The notes beneath the pieces are model-generated. The model saw only the letters and a program-made list of their open reading frames with translations. It did not search any database and had not been told where the DNA came from. From contig NZ_KE150255.1 of NCBI RefSeq assembly GCF_000411115.1, positions 186,001-250,000 of the forward strand: a stretch of 64,000 nucleotides of DNA. The letters are read 5' to 3'. A program made the position numbers and the translations under genes. How positions within the stretch are numbered: position 1 is the first letter of the stretch; each line of letters starts with the position of its first letter. Below, in pieces: positions 16,640 through 25,143 of the stretch. Source of the DNA: Capnocytophaga granulosa ATCC 51502 (lineage in GTDB: Bacteria > Bacteroidota > Bacteroidia > Flavobacteriales > Flavobacteriaceae).

Positions 16640-17191
16640 TTACGATTCATACATCATCGCATCATACCAACCTTCAAAATCCTCATTTAGGCCATTATCC
16701 TCTATGCCCATAGGTACAAAAATATCTATTCCACTAGTACGTATAGGCGCTCTGTAGAAGTTCAATTGTTTCTTTACCACTTGCCATTTGTCTGCCTCCT
16801 CACCCCTAATCATACGCACTATTTGAGTGGTTCCCCTGTAGTCTATCCACAAGGCTACCATAGAACCGCTGTATAGATTTTCGGCAATTATCAAAAAACG
16901 CTCAGCAGCATCGTCGACATTCTTGCCAAAAGAAATGGTTAGGAGTTCTTTGCGAAAGTTTTCTTCTTCCACAAAGAAAGCAATATCAATATCTACATTG
17001 GGGTCATCACTAAGATAGGTCTCCCTAAAAGCACTTTTAGGATAGAGATACCCATAACGTACCCCATCATCTGAGTCCTCATAATAGCCGTTATCCTCTA
17101 TCCACTGATAGAGTTGGCGGAGTTCCTCTGGGATTTGCATTCCCTTAGGGAGGGCATTTTCTAATTGTTGTAATAAAATATTGGGCATCAT
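16640..17191 (-). CDS. SMI1/KNR4 (SUKH) family protein, tandem copy B
   Basis: 183 residues, 6 nt from copy A. The two share NILLQQLxNALPxGMQIPEE and YQWIEDNGYYED, then diverge and differ in length by 41 residues. The DNA identity is confined to about the first 100 bp. SUKH proteins bind and block specific toxins. No cognate toxin gene is seen nearby other than the zeta kinase, so these may be leftover immunity genes. Confidence 0.65.
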   Translation of the reverse strand: MMPNILLQQLENALPKGMQIPEELRQLYQWIEDNGYYEDSDDGVRYGYLYPKSAFRETYLSDDPNVDIDIAFFVEEENFRKELLTISFGKNVDDAAERFLIIAENLYSGSMVALWIDYRGTTQIVRMIRGEEADKWQVVKKQLNFYRAPIRTSGIDIFVPMGIEDNGLNEDFEGWYDAMMYES

Positions 17192-17196
17192 TAAAA

Positions 17197-17835
17197 CTAT
17201 TTTTTAGTTGCTCGTTTGGGTTTTTCAAGTGTTTTTATTTCATTACCTAAAACGGTAATTACTTGATTATTGGAAATGGGTCGCAGATCTATTTTTGGTG
17301 AATAGTCATTTACTATTTTTTGAGTAGCTTCCTTATATGGAAAGTTCAGATAATGAGGCAAAAAGTAAAAATCTACCAAATGTAAGCCTGAATAATCAGT
17401 GAGTTCTGGAACTTTTTTGGTCTCATCCATATCGCTAACAAATTCAATAGTAGGAGAGGCAATGATAGAACCCGCTGAAGTGCCTATGTACAACTTTCCA
17501 TTATTAATTTGTTCTATAAGTAGCTTGTCAGCCCCTTTCTTTTTTAGTTCTTGCATTAGGTAGAATGTATTCCCTCCAGAAATGAAAATATAATCATTTC
17601 GCTCTAATGCTGTAGCTATTTCTTCGGTTGTAGCGGTAGAAATTTCTAATTCTTCTATGATAAGCCCTAATTTTTCAAAGGCTTTTCTATCATCATCTAC
17701 ATAAAAACGCACTTTTTCTACCAAACTTGCTGTTGGAATAAAAGCCAATTTTTTCCCTTTTAGGGGTTCCCCTGCAAAATCTTCAAATAATTTTGCTACT
17801 GAACTGAATGATGAGGTTAAAAATAATCTTTTCAT
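17197..17835 (-). CDS. Peptidase E-like (S51) protein
   Basis: 212 residues from ATG 17835; a TTG three codons earlier is less likely. A type 1 glutamine amidotransferase-like fold with the serine nucleophile in IGTSAGSI and the preceding FISGGNTFYL strand. S51 enzymes cut alpha-aspartyl dipeptides. The closing residues PKRATKK are basic and probably disordered. It is 6 nt from the SUKH pair and probably transcribed with them, but unrelated in role. Confidence 0.75.
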   Translation of the reverse strand: MKRLFLTSSFSSVAKLFEDFAGEPLKGKKLAFIPTASLVEKVRFYVDDDRKAFEKLGLIIEELEISTATTEEIATALERNDYIFISGGNTFYLMQELKKKGADKLLIEQINNGKLYIGTSAGSIIASPTIEFVSDMDETKKVPELTDYSGLHLVDFYFLPHYLNFPYKEATQKIVNDYSPKIDLRPISNNQVITVLGNEIKTLEKPKRATKK

Positions 17836-17860
17836 TTGTGACAATTATTTAAGATTTCTA

Positions 17861-17918
17861 AATTTAGGGCGAATTGCCTCACATACTCTGCTTCACAGAC
17901 TTTGCCCCTACACATACC
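17861..17918. repeat. Degenerate copy of the GGGCGAATTGCC / GCCCCTAC element
   Basis: TTAGGGCGAATTGCC and, about 40 nt later, TTTGCCCCTACA. These match the outer parts of the complete inverted-repeat element at 35782-35906. It lies in the 94-bp spacer between two minus-strand genes. Confidence 0.5.
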
Positions 17919-17929
17919 ACAAAACGATG

Positions 17930-18667
17930 TTACGAATAATCAAAAGTGAATAGTACGATACGACTTATAGGCTCGTACAGCATAATGATATAGCCTCCAG
18001 AACCTACCCAGTCGTAAGCCCCTGTTTCGGCTACGAGATAAAAAGGGTTTCCTTGGTATGAAATGTCAAACAGTACTTCATCGTCGGCCTCTCCATCTTC
18101 TATATGCATCTTAAAAGCCTTCGGATATTCCTCGTCTTCAATAGTGGAGCACCAGTTGCCATACTGAGGCTCTCCCCCTAATATCTCCAAATAGTTTTCC
18201 TTATTCAGTTTCCCATTATATTCAGGATAACGCAAATTCACCAATGTACCATATTTGGCTACATTTTCCTTACTCTTTTCATAGTTATCAGCCATTTCCC
18301 GAAAGAGTTCCTCCTCTTTGGAGTCAAAATCCCAATGGTGAATAGTAGTTCGCTCAAAATAACCTTCCTTGCCAAGGAACTCAAACTTATTATCATCAGT
18401 CAATCGGAAAGCCAGCCAGTTAGGTGCGGTATATTCGTTGTGATATTCAGTGGTATTATCGCCTATATAACCTTCGTAAGGTTCAAAAGGACAGAGCATA
18501 TACACCTTTTGTCCTGCCCAATCGGGATTGATTTCTGCTAAATCAATACGCATCAAGGGCAGAAAATGGTTTTTAAGCCACGGTTGCTCTTTTACAAAAA
18601 TGTCCTCCACCTTGGGGAACGCCTGCAAATGGTCGTTCAGTTCTTGGATTTCTTCTCTTGCTGTCAT
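17930..18667 (-). CDS. Unknown cytoplasmic protein, possibly an immunity protein
   Basis: Not recognised with confidence. 245 residues, acidic, no signal peptide. It has many aromatic residues and short conserved-looking turns (PFEPYEGYIGD, GNWCSTIEDEEYP, GAYDWVGSGGYI). It is vaguely like DUF1963/YwqG proteins, but I cannot confirm that. It stands at the upstream end of the SUKH/zeta cluster, where further immunity-type genes would be expected. Confidence 0.4.
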   Translation of the reverse strand: MTAREEIQELNDHLQAFPKVEDIFVKEQPWLKNHFLPLMRIDLAEINPDWAGQKVYMLCPFEPYEGYIGDNTTEYHNEYTAPNWLAFRLTDDNKFEFLGKEGYFERTTIHHWDFDSKEEELFREMADNYEKSKENVAKYGTLVNLRYPEYNGKLNKENYLEILGGEPQYGNWCSTIEDEEYPKAFKMHIEDGEADDEVLFDISYQGNPFYLVAETGAYDWVGSGGYIIMLYEPISRIVLFTFDYS

Positions 18668-18768
18668 AGTTTTAAATTTCTGCCCCTCCCAAAGAATGGA
18701 AATAAGGTAGTCTTTAAAATCTTAAATTGTTTTTATTAATAAAATGGTTATTGCCTGTGCGGCTCGCA

Positions 18769-20166
18769 CTACCTCCAACCACCACCAAGGGCTTTGTATA
18801 AGGTAATACCATATTGCATACGGGTAAATTGGGCATTGGCAACACTAAGTTCCGCATTGAGGCGGTTTACTTCGGCGGTGATCACCTCCAAATAATTCAC
18901 CATACCACTATCAAATAACTGTTTGGAGTAGTCCGTAGCTTCTTGATAGGCTTTCATCTCCTTCGTTTTTAGCTCAATAAACTCGGTTTGGGTAGAGAAG
19001 TTCTGCATAGCATCGGATACTTCCTTACCAGCAGAGAGTACCGCCTTCTTGAAATTGAGCAAGGCAGTTTCTTGAGCGATTTGTTGTACCTCGTATTGGG
19101 TGCGAATCTGTCGGCGGTTCAAGATCGGTTGGGCTAATCCTGCTACAAAGTTAGCAAATATGGACTTAGCCGAAATCCATGTATCGAGTTCGGTAGAGGA
19201 AATACCCCCACGAGCCGAAAGCGTTAACGTAGGATAGAAAGCAGCACGGGCTACATTGGTCATCTCAAAGGCGTTGCGTAAGCTGAGTTCTGCGCGAGCT
19301 ACATCGGGACGGTTCTGGAGGAGCTTAGCGGCATATCCCTGCTTAAATTCGGTAGGGAATTGCTGCTGGGCAAGCGTAGTGCGCTCTATCGTATGGGGTT
19401 CTTCCCCAAGGAGCACACAAATGGTATTCTCCAAAGCCCATATATTATTGCCTATGGTAACCAATTGTGCTTGAGCATTGTACACCAAAGCCTCTATCTG
19501 CTTGGTAGCTACTTCGGTAGTGGAACCTGCCTCCTTGAGGCTCTTGGTAGTCTCTAAGCTCTTTTGGCGGAAATCAATGGTTTGCTCCAGTACCTTTTTC
19601 TGCTCGTCAAGCATCAGCAGTTGGTAATAAGCCGTTGCCAAGGTAGCCACTACCTCGGATTGTACAGCTTTTTGAGCCTCTACGGTAGCAAGGTAAGAAG
19701 CATAAGAAGCACGGCGTTGGGCAGAGAGCTTGCCCCAGATGTCGGCCTCCCATGAGGCAGCGCCTGTGAGATCCCATAGGTTGCCGTAAGTACGTTCGCC
19801 TACGCCCCCCATCGCATTGATAGAGTTGGTGCTACGGGTATAATTTGCCCCTACCGATAAGGTAGGAATAAAAGCGGCTTTGCTTTGCTTGAGATACACC
19901 TGAGCGGAAGCTACGTTCTGCATGGCTACACGTACGTCAAGGTTGTTAGAAAGTGCCTTATTGATATGCCCTTGGAGAGTAGCATCGGTGAAGATATTGC
20001 GCCAAGAGACATTGGCACTGCTAAGACTATCGGCAGGCACTTGGTCAGCACGAAAGAGCTTTTCGTCTATAACATTGGGACGCTCGTAAGCTTTGCGACC
20101 TGCACAAGCGGTAAGGGTAAGGGCTATAAAAGCCGCCGCGAAACCTTTATAAATGATTCTGTTCAT
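18769..20166 (-). CDS. Efflux outer-membrane channel (NodT/TolC family lipoprotein)
   Basis: 465 residues. The signal peptide ends ALTLTACAG, a lipobox, so it is an outer-membrane lipoprotein. The sequence repeats a two-fold pattern of long helices (VRVAMQNVASAQVYLKQSKA; ARAELSLRNAFEMTNVARAA) typical of TolC-like channels. It forms the exit duct for the RND pump at 9544-12702 and adaptor at 22746-23861, the only such parts in the window, but lies 6 kb and 2.6 kb from them respectively. Confidence 0.85.
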   Translation of the reverse strand: MNRIIYKGFAAAFIALTLTACAGRKAYERPNVIDEKLFRADQVPADSLSSANVSWRNIFTDATLQGHINKALSNNLDVRVAMQNVASAQVYLKQSKAAFIPTLSVGANYTRSTNSINAMGGVGERTYGNLWDLTGAASWEADIWGKLSAQRRASYASYLATVEAQKAVQSEVVATLATAYYQLLMLDEQKKVLEQTIDFRQKSLETTKSLKEAGSTTEVATKQIEALVYNAQAQLVTIGNNIWALENTICVLLGEEPHTIERTTLAQQQFPTEFKQGYAAKLLQNRPDVARAELSLRNAFEMTNVARAAFYPTLTLSARGGISSTELDTWISAKSIFANFVAGLAQPILNRRQIRTQYEVQQIAQETALLNFKKAVLSAGKEVSDAMQNFSTQTEFIELKTKEMKAYQEATDYSKQLFDSGMVNYLEVITAEVNRLNAELSVANAQFTRMQYGITLYKALGGGWR

Positions 20167-20223
20167 AATCTTAATTTAGGTAATAAGTAATAGATAATAA
20201 GCGATAAGGTTTTATAATATTAA

Positions 20224-20763
20224 TTATTTTTGTTTGTTTTTGATATGTTGGTTATAGTAATCTTGGGTGTAAACAAACACATTATACATAGAAATCTGTT
20301 CTATTTCCTTAGGCATCTCATCCCAAGTGCGTATCTCATAGGTATAAAACTCTCCATTGCGCACACGCTCCTTGAATGCTTCTTCATTCGATTTTTCAAC
20401 TTTTGAATCATCTAGGTAAAAACTAAAAGATAATGTATAAGGATCCACAAAATCTTTATAAATTACAACAGAATCTAATTGTACTTTATACTTTTGATGC
20501 GGTATATTCTTGATTACATAGTAATATTGTTTATTCATTTTATACCCTTTATATTCGCTTTCAGCAGAGAATTCTAATATATCAAATAGTTTTGCTTGTA
20601 TAGTATAGTTTCCTTGGGCATCGGTATATACCTTTTCTCTACCATTGGAGACTATTACCCTAGGGAAAGGTTTATTTTCCTCATCAAAAACCCTTCCTGA
20701 TACGGTGATTTGTGACATAGTGAAAAGCGTAAAAAAGAATAGAAATATAGTAAGTCGGGTCAT
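20224..20763 (-). CDS. Exported CarboxypepD_reg-like protein, paralogue 1
   Basis: 179 residues. A signal peptide is followed by ITVSGRVFDEENKPFPRVIV and TDAQGNYTI, the beta-sandwich found at the N-terminus of TonB-dependent receptors. The C-terminal part has YLDD followed by FKERVRNGEFYTYEIRT, where receptors carry VVDGVP of the plug domain, but no barrel follows. The first 170 bp are nearly identical to the next gene upstream (20776-21321), while the middle differs. The function is unknown; it may be a stand-alone envelope protein shaped by duplication. The region is visibly AT-richer than its neighbours. Confidence 0.6.
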   Translation of the reverse strand: MTRLTIFLFFFTLFTMSQITVSGRVFDEENKPFPRVIVSNGREKVYTDAQGNYTIQAKLFDILEFSAESEYKGYKMNKQYYYVIKNIPHQKYKVQLDSVVIYKDFVDPYTLSFSFYLDDSKVEKSNEEAFKERVRNGEFYTYEIRTWDEMPKEIEQISMYNVFVYTQDYYNQHIKNKQK

Positions 20764-20775
20764 ATCAAAAATATT

Positions 20776-21321
20776 TTATTTCTTTTTACTCTTATTCTTT
20801 ATATGCTCATTATAGTAATCTTTGGTATAGACAAGGACAGTATACCGAGAGAGCTTTTCTATAGTTTCGGGAAGTTCATTGCAAGTGCGTATCTGATAGG
20901 TATAAAACTCTCCGTTGCGCACACGCTCCTTGAATACTTCATTGTCTGTTGTGATTTTTTTATCATTAAGATAAAAGGAAATCCCATACGTACAAATTAT
21001 TTCCATCTCACACTTATGCAAGGGAATCGAATAGAGTGTTTTATTACACTCTTGATAAGGTGTATTCTCTACCACACAGTATTCTTCATAGCCAATCTTA
21101 CGCCCTTCCTCCTTGGCTTCTCCTTCGAAATAGAGAATATCAAATAGTTTTGCTTGTATAGTATAGTTTCCTTGGGAATCGGTATATACCTTTTCTCTAC
21201 CATTGGAGACTATTGCCTTAGGGAAAGGTTTATTTTTCCCATCAAAAACCCTTCCTGATACGGTGATTTGTGCCATAGTGGAAAGCGTAAAAAAGAATAA
21301 AAGTATAGTAATTCGGATCAT
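20776..21321 (-). CDS. Exported CarboxypepD_reg-like protein, paralogue 2
   Basis: 181 residues with the same plan as its neighbours at 20224-20763 and 21463-22005: signal peptide, GRVFDGKNKPFPKAIVSNG domain, variable middle, then FKERVRNGEFYTYQIRT and a lysine-rich tail. The variable middle contains cysteines absent from paralogue 1 (ECNKTL, KCEMEIICTY). Twelve nt separate it from paralogue 1, so they are probably co-transcribed. Confidence 0.6.
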   Translation of the reverse strand: MIRITILLFFFTLSTMAQITVSGRVFDGKNKPFPKAIVSNGREKVYTDSQGNYTIQAKLFDILYFEGEAKEEGRKIGYEEYCVVENTPYQECNKTLYSIPLHKCEMEIICTYGISFYLNDKKITTDNEVFKERVRNGEFYTYQIRTCNELPETIEKLSRYTVLVYTKDYYNEHIKNKSKKK

Positions 21322-21462
21322 AGCTTATGGAAATTTTTATTTTTTTCAATATTCAACGATACGTTTATTTAACGAAAAGTATCTTTTTTCAGAAATCTAC
21401 ATACCGTAGAAAATACAAAACAGCACAGAAATCAAAGTTCAACGATTTATAACAAAATGTAT

Positions 21463-22005
21463 TTATTCCTTTTTCTCTTTATCTTTGATATGCTCATTAT
21501 AGTAATCTTTGGTATAAACATATAGAATATAATCGTAATAGTCGCTAATTCTGCTCGAAAAGAAAGCATTTTTCTTTAGTGAATACTGAAAAAACTCTCC
21601 GTTTCTGAGTCTTTCTTTAAAGGATTCCTTATCTTTTTTCTCAATAGGCACTCCATCGAGTACAAAAAGCATATCTGGTTTTTTCCTACCTCTATCACAC
21701 TTATCAAAACTAATAGAATGTACAAATGCATCATAACTTTGATGAGGTGTTTCCGTCAGTACATAATGAGGTGTTTCGATTTCATAAGAGCGAAACTTTC
21801 GATCCAATCTATAAAAATAAATAACATCCCATAGTTTGGCTTCTATTTTATACCTGCCCTCACTATCGGTTCGCACCGTATCTCTTCCATTGGTAACCGG
21901 AAAATCAACATAGGGTCTTTTTTGATAGTCCGTTACCCTGCCTGTTATAGTAATTTGCGCCATAGCGGATATAGGAAAAAGGATAAATATCAAAAATGCC
22001 CTCAT
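21463..22005 (-). CDS. Exported CarboxypepD_reg-like protein, paralogue 3
   Basis: 180 residues, the most divergent of the three. It has a signal peptide, ITITGRVTDYQKRPYVDFPV, then LFVLDGVPIEKKDKESFKERL, which most clearly recalls the start of a TonB receptor plug (VVDGVP). It ends at YYNEHIKDKEKKE like the others. The spacer of 141 bp to paralogue 2 holds no clear signal. The role is unknown. Confidence 0.6.
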   Translation of the reverse strand: MRAFLIFILFPISAMAQITITGRVTDYQKRPYVDFPVTNGRDTVRTDSEGRYKIEAKLWDVIYFYRLDRKFRSYEIETPHYVLTETPHQSYDAFVHSISFDKCDRGRKKPDMLFVLDGVPIEKKDKESFKERLRNGEFFQYSLKKNAFFSSRISDYYDYILYVYTKDYYNEHIKDKEKKE

Positions 22006-22041
22006 AACAACTCAAAATTCAAAACTGAAAACTTAAACCTC

Positions 22042-22695
22042 CTACTTATAATTCCAGTCTTCTCCGGTGAGGTCATATACCCTTTGGATACGCTTCATCA
22101 GCTCTACGAAGTCTATTTCCAAGTCTATCAGGCGTCCTGAACGAATGTCAAACACCCAGCCATGGACAATAGGATATTGGTGATAGAGGTAGCCTTCCTG
22201 TACGCAGGCCATTTTCGCCACGTTGATACACTGTTCTTCTACATTAAGCTCTACCAAACGGTCGTAACGCTCCTTAGGGGAGGTGATGCTATCAAGTTCA
22301 TCCTGATGTAGGCGATACACATCGCGTATGGTTCTCAGCCAAGGGTTGAGTAGCCCCAAGTCTTTGGCTTGCATGGCGGCTTTTACCCCTCCGCAGTCAT
22401 AGTGCCCACACACAATAATATGTTTCACTTGTAGGTGTTCCACGGCATATTGTATCACCGCCGTAGAACTCATATCGAGGGTATTGACCACATTGGCAAT
22501 ATTGCGGTGAACGAAGACATCACCAGGGCCTAATCCCATGAGCTCCTCGGCAGTTACACGGCTATCCGAGCAACCTATATAGAGGAAATCAGGGTTTTGT
22601 TCCTTGACGAGCTTTTTGAAAAAGTCCTTGTCTTCGCCTGTTTTTTTCTCGACCCACTGACGGTTATTTTCAAAAATGGTTTTATAAGAATCCAT
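22042..22695 (-). CDS. Beta-class carbonic anhydrase
   Basis: 217 residues. Zinc ligands are in CSDSRV and HYDCGG, the standard Cys-Asp-Arg and His-Cys pattern of beta carbonic anhydrases. It interconverts CO2 and bicarbonate in the cytoplasm, a key function in a capnophilic lifestyle. It sits 50 bp downstream of the efflux adaptor gene with only short repeats between, an odd neighbour that probably arrived by rearrangement. Confidence 0.9.
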   Translation of the reverse strand: MDSYKTIFENNRQWVEKKTGEDKDFFKKLVKEQNPDFLYIGCSDSRVTAEELMGLGPGDVFVHRNIANVVNTLDMSSTAVIQYAVEHLQVKHIIVCGHYDCGGVKAAMQAKDLGLLNPWLRTIRDVYRLHQDELDSITSPKERYDRLVELNVEEQCINVAKMACVQEGYLYHQYPIVHGWVFDIRSGRLIDLEIDFVELMKRIQRVYDLTGEDWNYK

Positions 22696-22696
22696 A

Positions 22697-22741
22697 AATA
22701 ATGATTAATGCCAATAATGATTAATGACTAATGACTAATGT
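22697..22741. repeat. Short-period repeat (AATGATT/AATGACT)
   Basis: Seven-bp units of the type AATGATT and AATGACT fill the spacer between the adaptor and carbonic anhydrase genes. Both genes point the same way, and no strong dyad is visible here. Confidence 0.7.
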
Positions 22742-22745
22742 CGTC

Positions 22746-23861
22746 TTAGAAAATGGGTTGAATAGCCTTCACAATACTATCCATAGAAACGGATTGAGGC
22801 TTTACCTTATCACCAGTGCGTATGCCATTGAGTCCTTGTACGATAATCACATCACCCGCCTTGAGACCTGTCTCCACCACGGCCAAGTTATTAGCACGGT
22901 TCTTGAGGGTTACCACTGTTTGCTTGATTGTATTATCTTCTACCTTATAAACAAATATCTTTCCTTGCTGTTCGAACACTGCTACTTCAGGGATTACCAA
23001 GGACTTATCAAAAGTCTGTGGAATGAGGATGGTACCACTATTTCCGTTGGTAAGCAAGCGATCAGGGTTAGGGAAGGTCGCACGGATTTGGATAGATCCT
23101 GTGGTAGGGTCTATCTGTCCTGTAACGGTCTGTATCTTCCCCTTGTGGTTATACAGCTGTCCGTTGGCCAAAACAAGAGATACTTCGGCAAAATTGGCCA
23201 ACTTCTCCTTAGTAGTAGCCCCTTTAGTTTGTGCAAGGAAAGAAAGATAATCCTTTTCGTTCATAGAAAAATAGGCATATACATCTTTCACATCGGAAAC
23301 GGTAGTAAGTACCGTGTTGTTGGCTGTTACCAAGGCTCCCTCACGGTAAGAGATAGCCCCTACCACGCCACTTACAGGTGCTTTCACTACCGCAAAGCCT
23401 ATATTACTTGCGATTTCGTTATAGGCAGCTTGAGCGCGTTGCAAGTTGGCCTGAGCTGTTTCGAGTTGTACCTTGCTGACAATGTTCTTCTCCACCAAGG
23501 GACGAATCTTATTGACCTCTACCTGAGCCACTTCCACCTGAGCCTTAGCTGAGGCGGCTGACTGGTTAAGGGTCTGTGTCTCGAGCTGGAACATAGGCTG
23601 TCCTTGAGAAACCGCTTGACCTTCATCTACCAATACCTTAGTGATATAGCCAGAGATTTTGGCCTGTACGGGACTATTAACGACTCCTTCTATATTGACA
23701 GGGAAAGAGAGGTCTGAGGTTGTACGCTGCTCTTCTACGGTAATCACTGGTAGCTCCTTAGGCCCACCTGCCCCCATCATAGCACCAGAGGCTTGCTGGT
23801 TTCCATTCTTACACCCTACTGCAAAGAGGGCAATACTTGAAAAAATTAAAACTTTATTCAT
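22746..23861 (-). CDS. RND efflux periplasmic adaptor, lipoprotein
   Basis: 371 residues. The signal peptide MNKVLIFSSIALFAVGC is a clear lipoprotein type. The adaptor plan follows: a lipoyl-like half (GYITKVLVDEGQAVSQGQ), a helical hairpin (AKAQVEVAQVEVNKIRPLVE), the second lipoyl half (VKAPVSGVVGAI) and beta-barrel parts. It links an RND pump to its outer-membrane channel; both candidate partners are on this strand further on. It is 97 bp downstream of an MFS pump gene and probably belongs to the same regulated unit. Confidence 0.85.
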   Translation of the reverse strand: MNKVLIFSSIALFAVGCKNGNQQASGAMMGAGGPKELPVITVEEQRTTSDLSFPVNIEGVVNSPVQAKISGYITKVLVDEGQAVSQGQPMFQLETQTLNQSAASAKAQVEVAQVEVNKIRPLVEKNIVSKVQLETAQANLQRAQAAYNEIASNIGFAVVKAPVSGVVGAISYREGALVTANNTVLTTVSDVKDVYAYFSMNEKDYLSFLAQTKGATTKEKLANFAEVSLVLANGQLYNHKGKIQTVTGQIDPTTGSIQIRATFPNPDRLLTNGNSGTILIPQTFDKSLVIPEVAVFEQQGKIFVYKVEDNTIKQTVVTLKNRANNLAVVETGLKAGDVIIVQGLNGIRTGDKVKPQSVSMDSIVKAIQPIF

Positions 23862-23877
23862 CTTTTTAAATGTTTAA

Positions 23878-23982
23878 TGATTAATGCCAATAATGATTAA
23901 TGATTAATGCTGGCGAGAACTTGTCACTTGTCACTCGTCATTTGTCACTCATCACTCGTCACTCGTCACTTGTCACTAATAA
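23878..23982. repeat. Short-period repeat (AATGATT, then GTCACTC/GTCACTT)
   Basis: AATGATT units, then about ten 7-bp units of the type TCACTCG, TCATTTG, TCACTTG. They overlap the last codons of the MFS gene, so the repeat may have changed the end of that protein (KLLVTSDE). Confidence 0.75.
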
Positions 23983-25143
23983 CTTATACGTTCCTACTGA
24001 AATCAAAATACATAGTGTTATAGCAAAGAGCATAGGCTGGTCGGTAGCGGCGGAGAACAAGGCTAAGATAGCCCCAATCACTGCCCCCGTGGCAAAGCGA
24101 AACATACCTATAAGCGAGTTGGCCGTACCTGCTGTGCGAGGGAATAGCTCCAAGACAGCCGCATTGGCATTGCTCGATACCACCGAAACCATTCCTACAT
24201 AGAAGGCAACCCCTATAGCTACAGGCCACAAGCCCCAGTGGAAAATAGCACAAAGTCCCAACCACAAGCCTGCTGTAAGCTGTATGCCAAGCCCTATACG
24301 CAAAACATGCTCCGTCCCTAAGCGACCTACAAAACGTCCCGAAAGGAAAGTAGCTACCATCATCACCCCTATATTAAGGATAAAAAAGTACCCAAAATGC
24401 TGGGGTGCTACCCCATATACCCCTGTATAGACCAGCGAACCAGAGGTCAAGAAACAAAACATTCCCGAATAGGAAAAGGCATTGGTAAAGATATAGCCAA
24501 TAACCTTTTTATTGGTAGCTACTTGGCGGTAATTGCGTAATACGCCTATGATATCCAAGGGAATACGTCGCTCCTTAGGCAAAGACTCTGGGATGCGTAG
24601 CCACACCAAAAGGGCAGCGAGCAGTCCCAATACTGTCAATAGGTAAAAAATAGCCTGCCAATGAAACCAATCGGCTATATACCCTCCTAAGATAGGGGCT
24701 ACCAAGGGCGCCACCATCGTTACGAGCATCACCATGGACATCATCTTGGAGAAAGCCTCCTTGTTGAAAAGATCTCTAAGCAAGGCGCCTGCAACCACCG
24801 CAGGAGCAGAACCAAAAAAGCCTTGCAGAAAGCGCAATATATAAAAGTAGTATAACTCCCCCACCTGAGTGAGCCACAAGGCAATCACTGCCGCTACGAT
24901 CACCCCTACAATAATCGTAGGCTTGCGTCCATAGCTATCCGAAAGTGGCCCCCAGAGCAATTGTCCCACGGCAAAGCCCATGGTAAAGAGCGCCAAGGTC
25001 GTCTGAATCCGCTCTTTGGAGACATGTAAGTCCGAGGCTATCGCCCCAAAGGACGGCAAGTACATATCTATCGCCAAAGGGGTAAGCATGGAGAGCAACC
25101 CCAAGATAAGGATAAATAGGATATCGGTATTATGGTTTTTCAC
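23959..25143 (-). CDS. Bcr/CflA-type MFS drug transporter
   Basis: 394 residues, 12 predicted membrane helices. MFS motifs are seen in LLWGPLSDSYGRKPTI (loop 2-3, motif A) and the PxxxGxxGG-like APILGGYIADW. Bcr/CflA proteins expel drugs such as chloramphenicol and bicyclomycin. The start appears to be GTG 25143, which overlaps the end of the regulator gene by 14 nt, a tight coupling. Confidence 0.85.
   Translation of the reverse strand: MKNHNTDILFILILGLLSMLTPLAIDMYLPSFGAIASDLHVSKERIQTTLALFTMGFAVGQLLWGPLSDSYGRKPTIIVGVIVAAVIALWLTQVGELYYFYILRFLQGFFGSAPAVVAGALLRDLFNKEAFSKMMSMVMLVTMVAPLVAPILGGYIADWFHWQAIFYLLTVLGLLAALLVWLRIPESLPKERRIPLDIIGVLRNYRQVATNKKVIGYIFTNAFSYSGMFCFLTSGSLVYTGVYGVAPQHFGYFFILNIGVMMVATFLSGRFVGRLGTEHVLRIGLGIQLTAGLWLGLCAIFHWGLWPVAIGVAFYVGMVSVVSSNANAAVLELFPRTAGTANSLIGMFRFATGAVIGAILALFSAATDQPMLFAITLCILISVGTYKLLVTSDE

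Noticed and set aside
20224..22005. Transposon insertion with the three AT-rich genes
   Set aside because: No transposase, integrase or flanking inverted repeats were found.
22731..23552. 273-codon plus-strand frame
   Set aside because: It is antisense to the efflux adaptor, which has a clear lipoprotein signal and adaptor domains.
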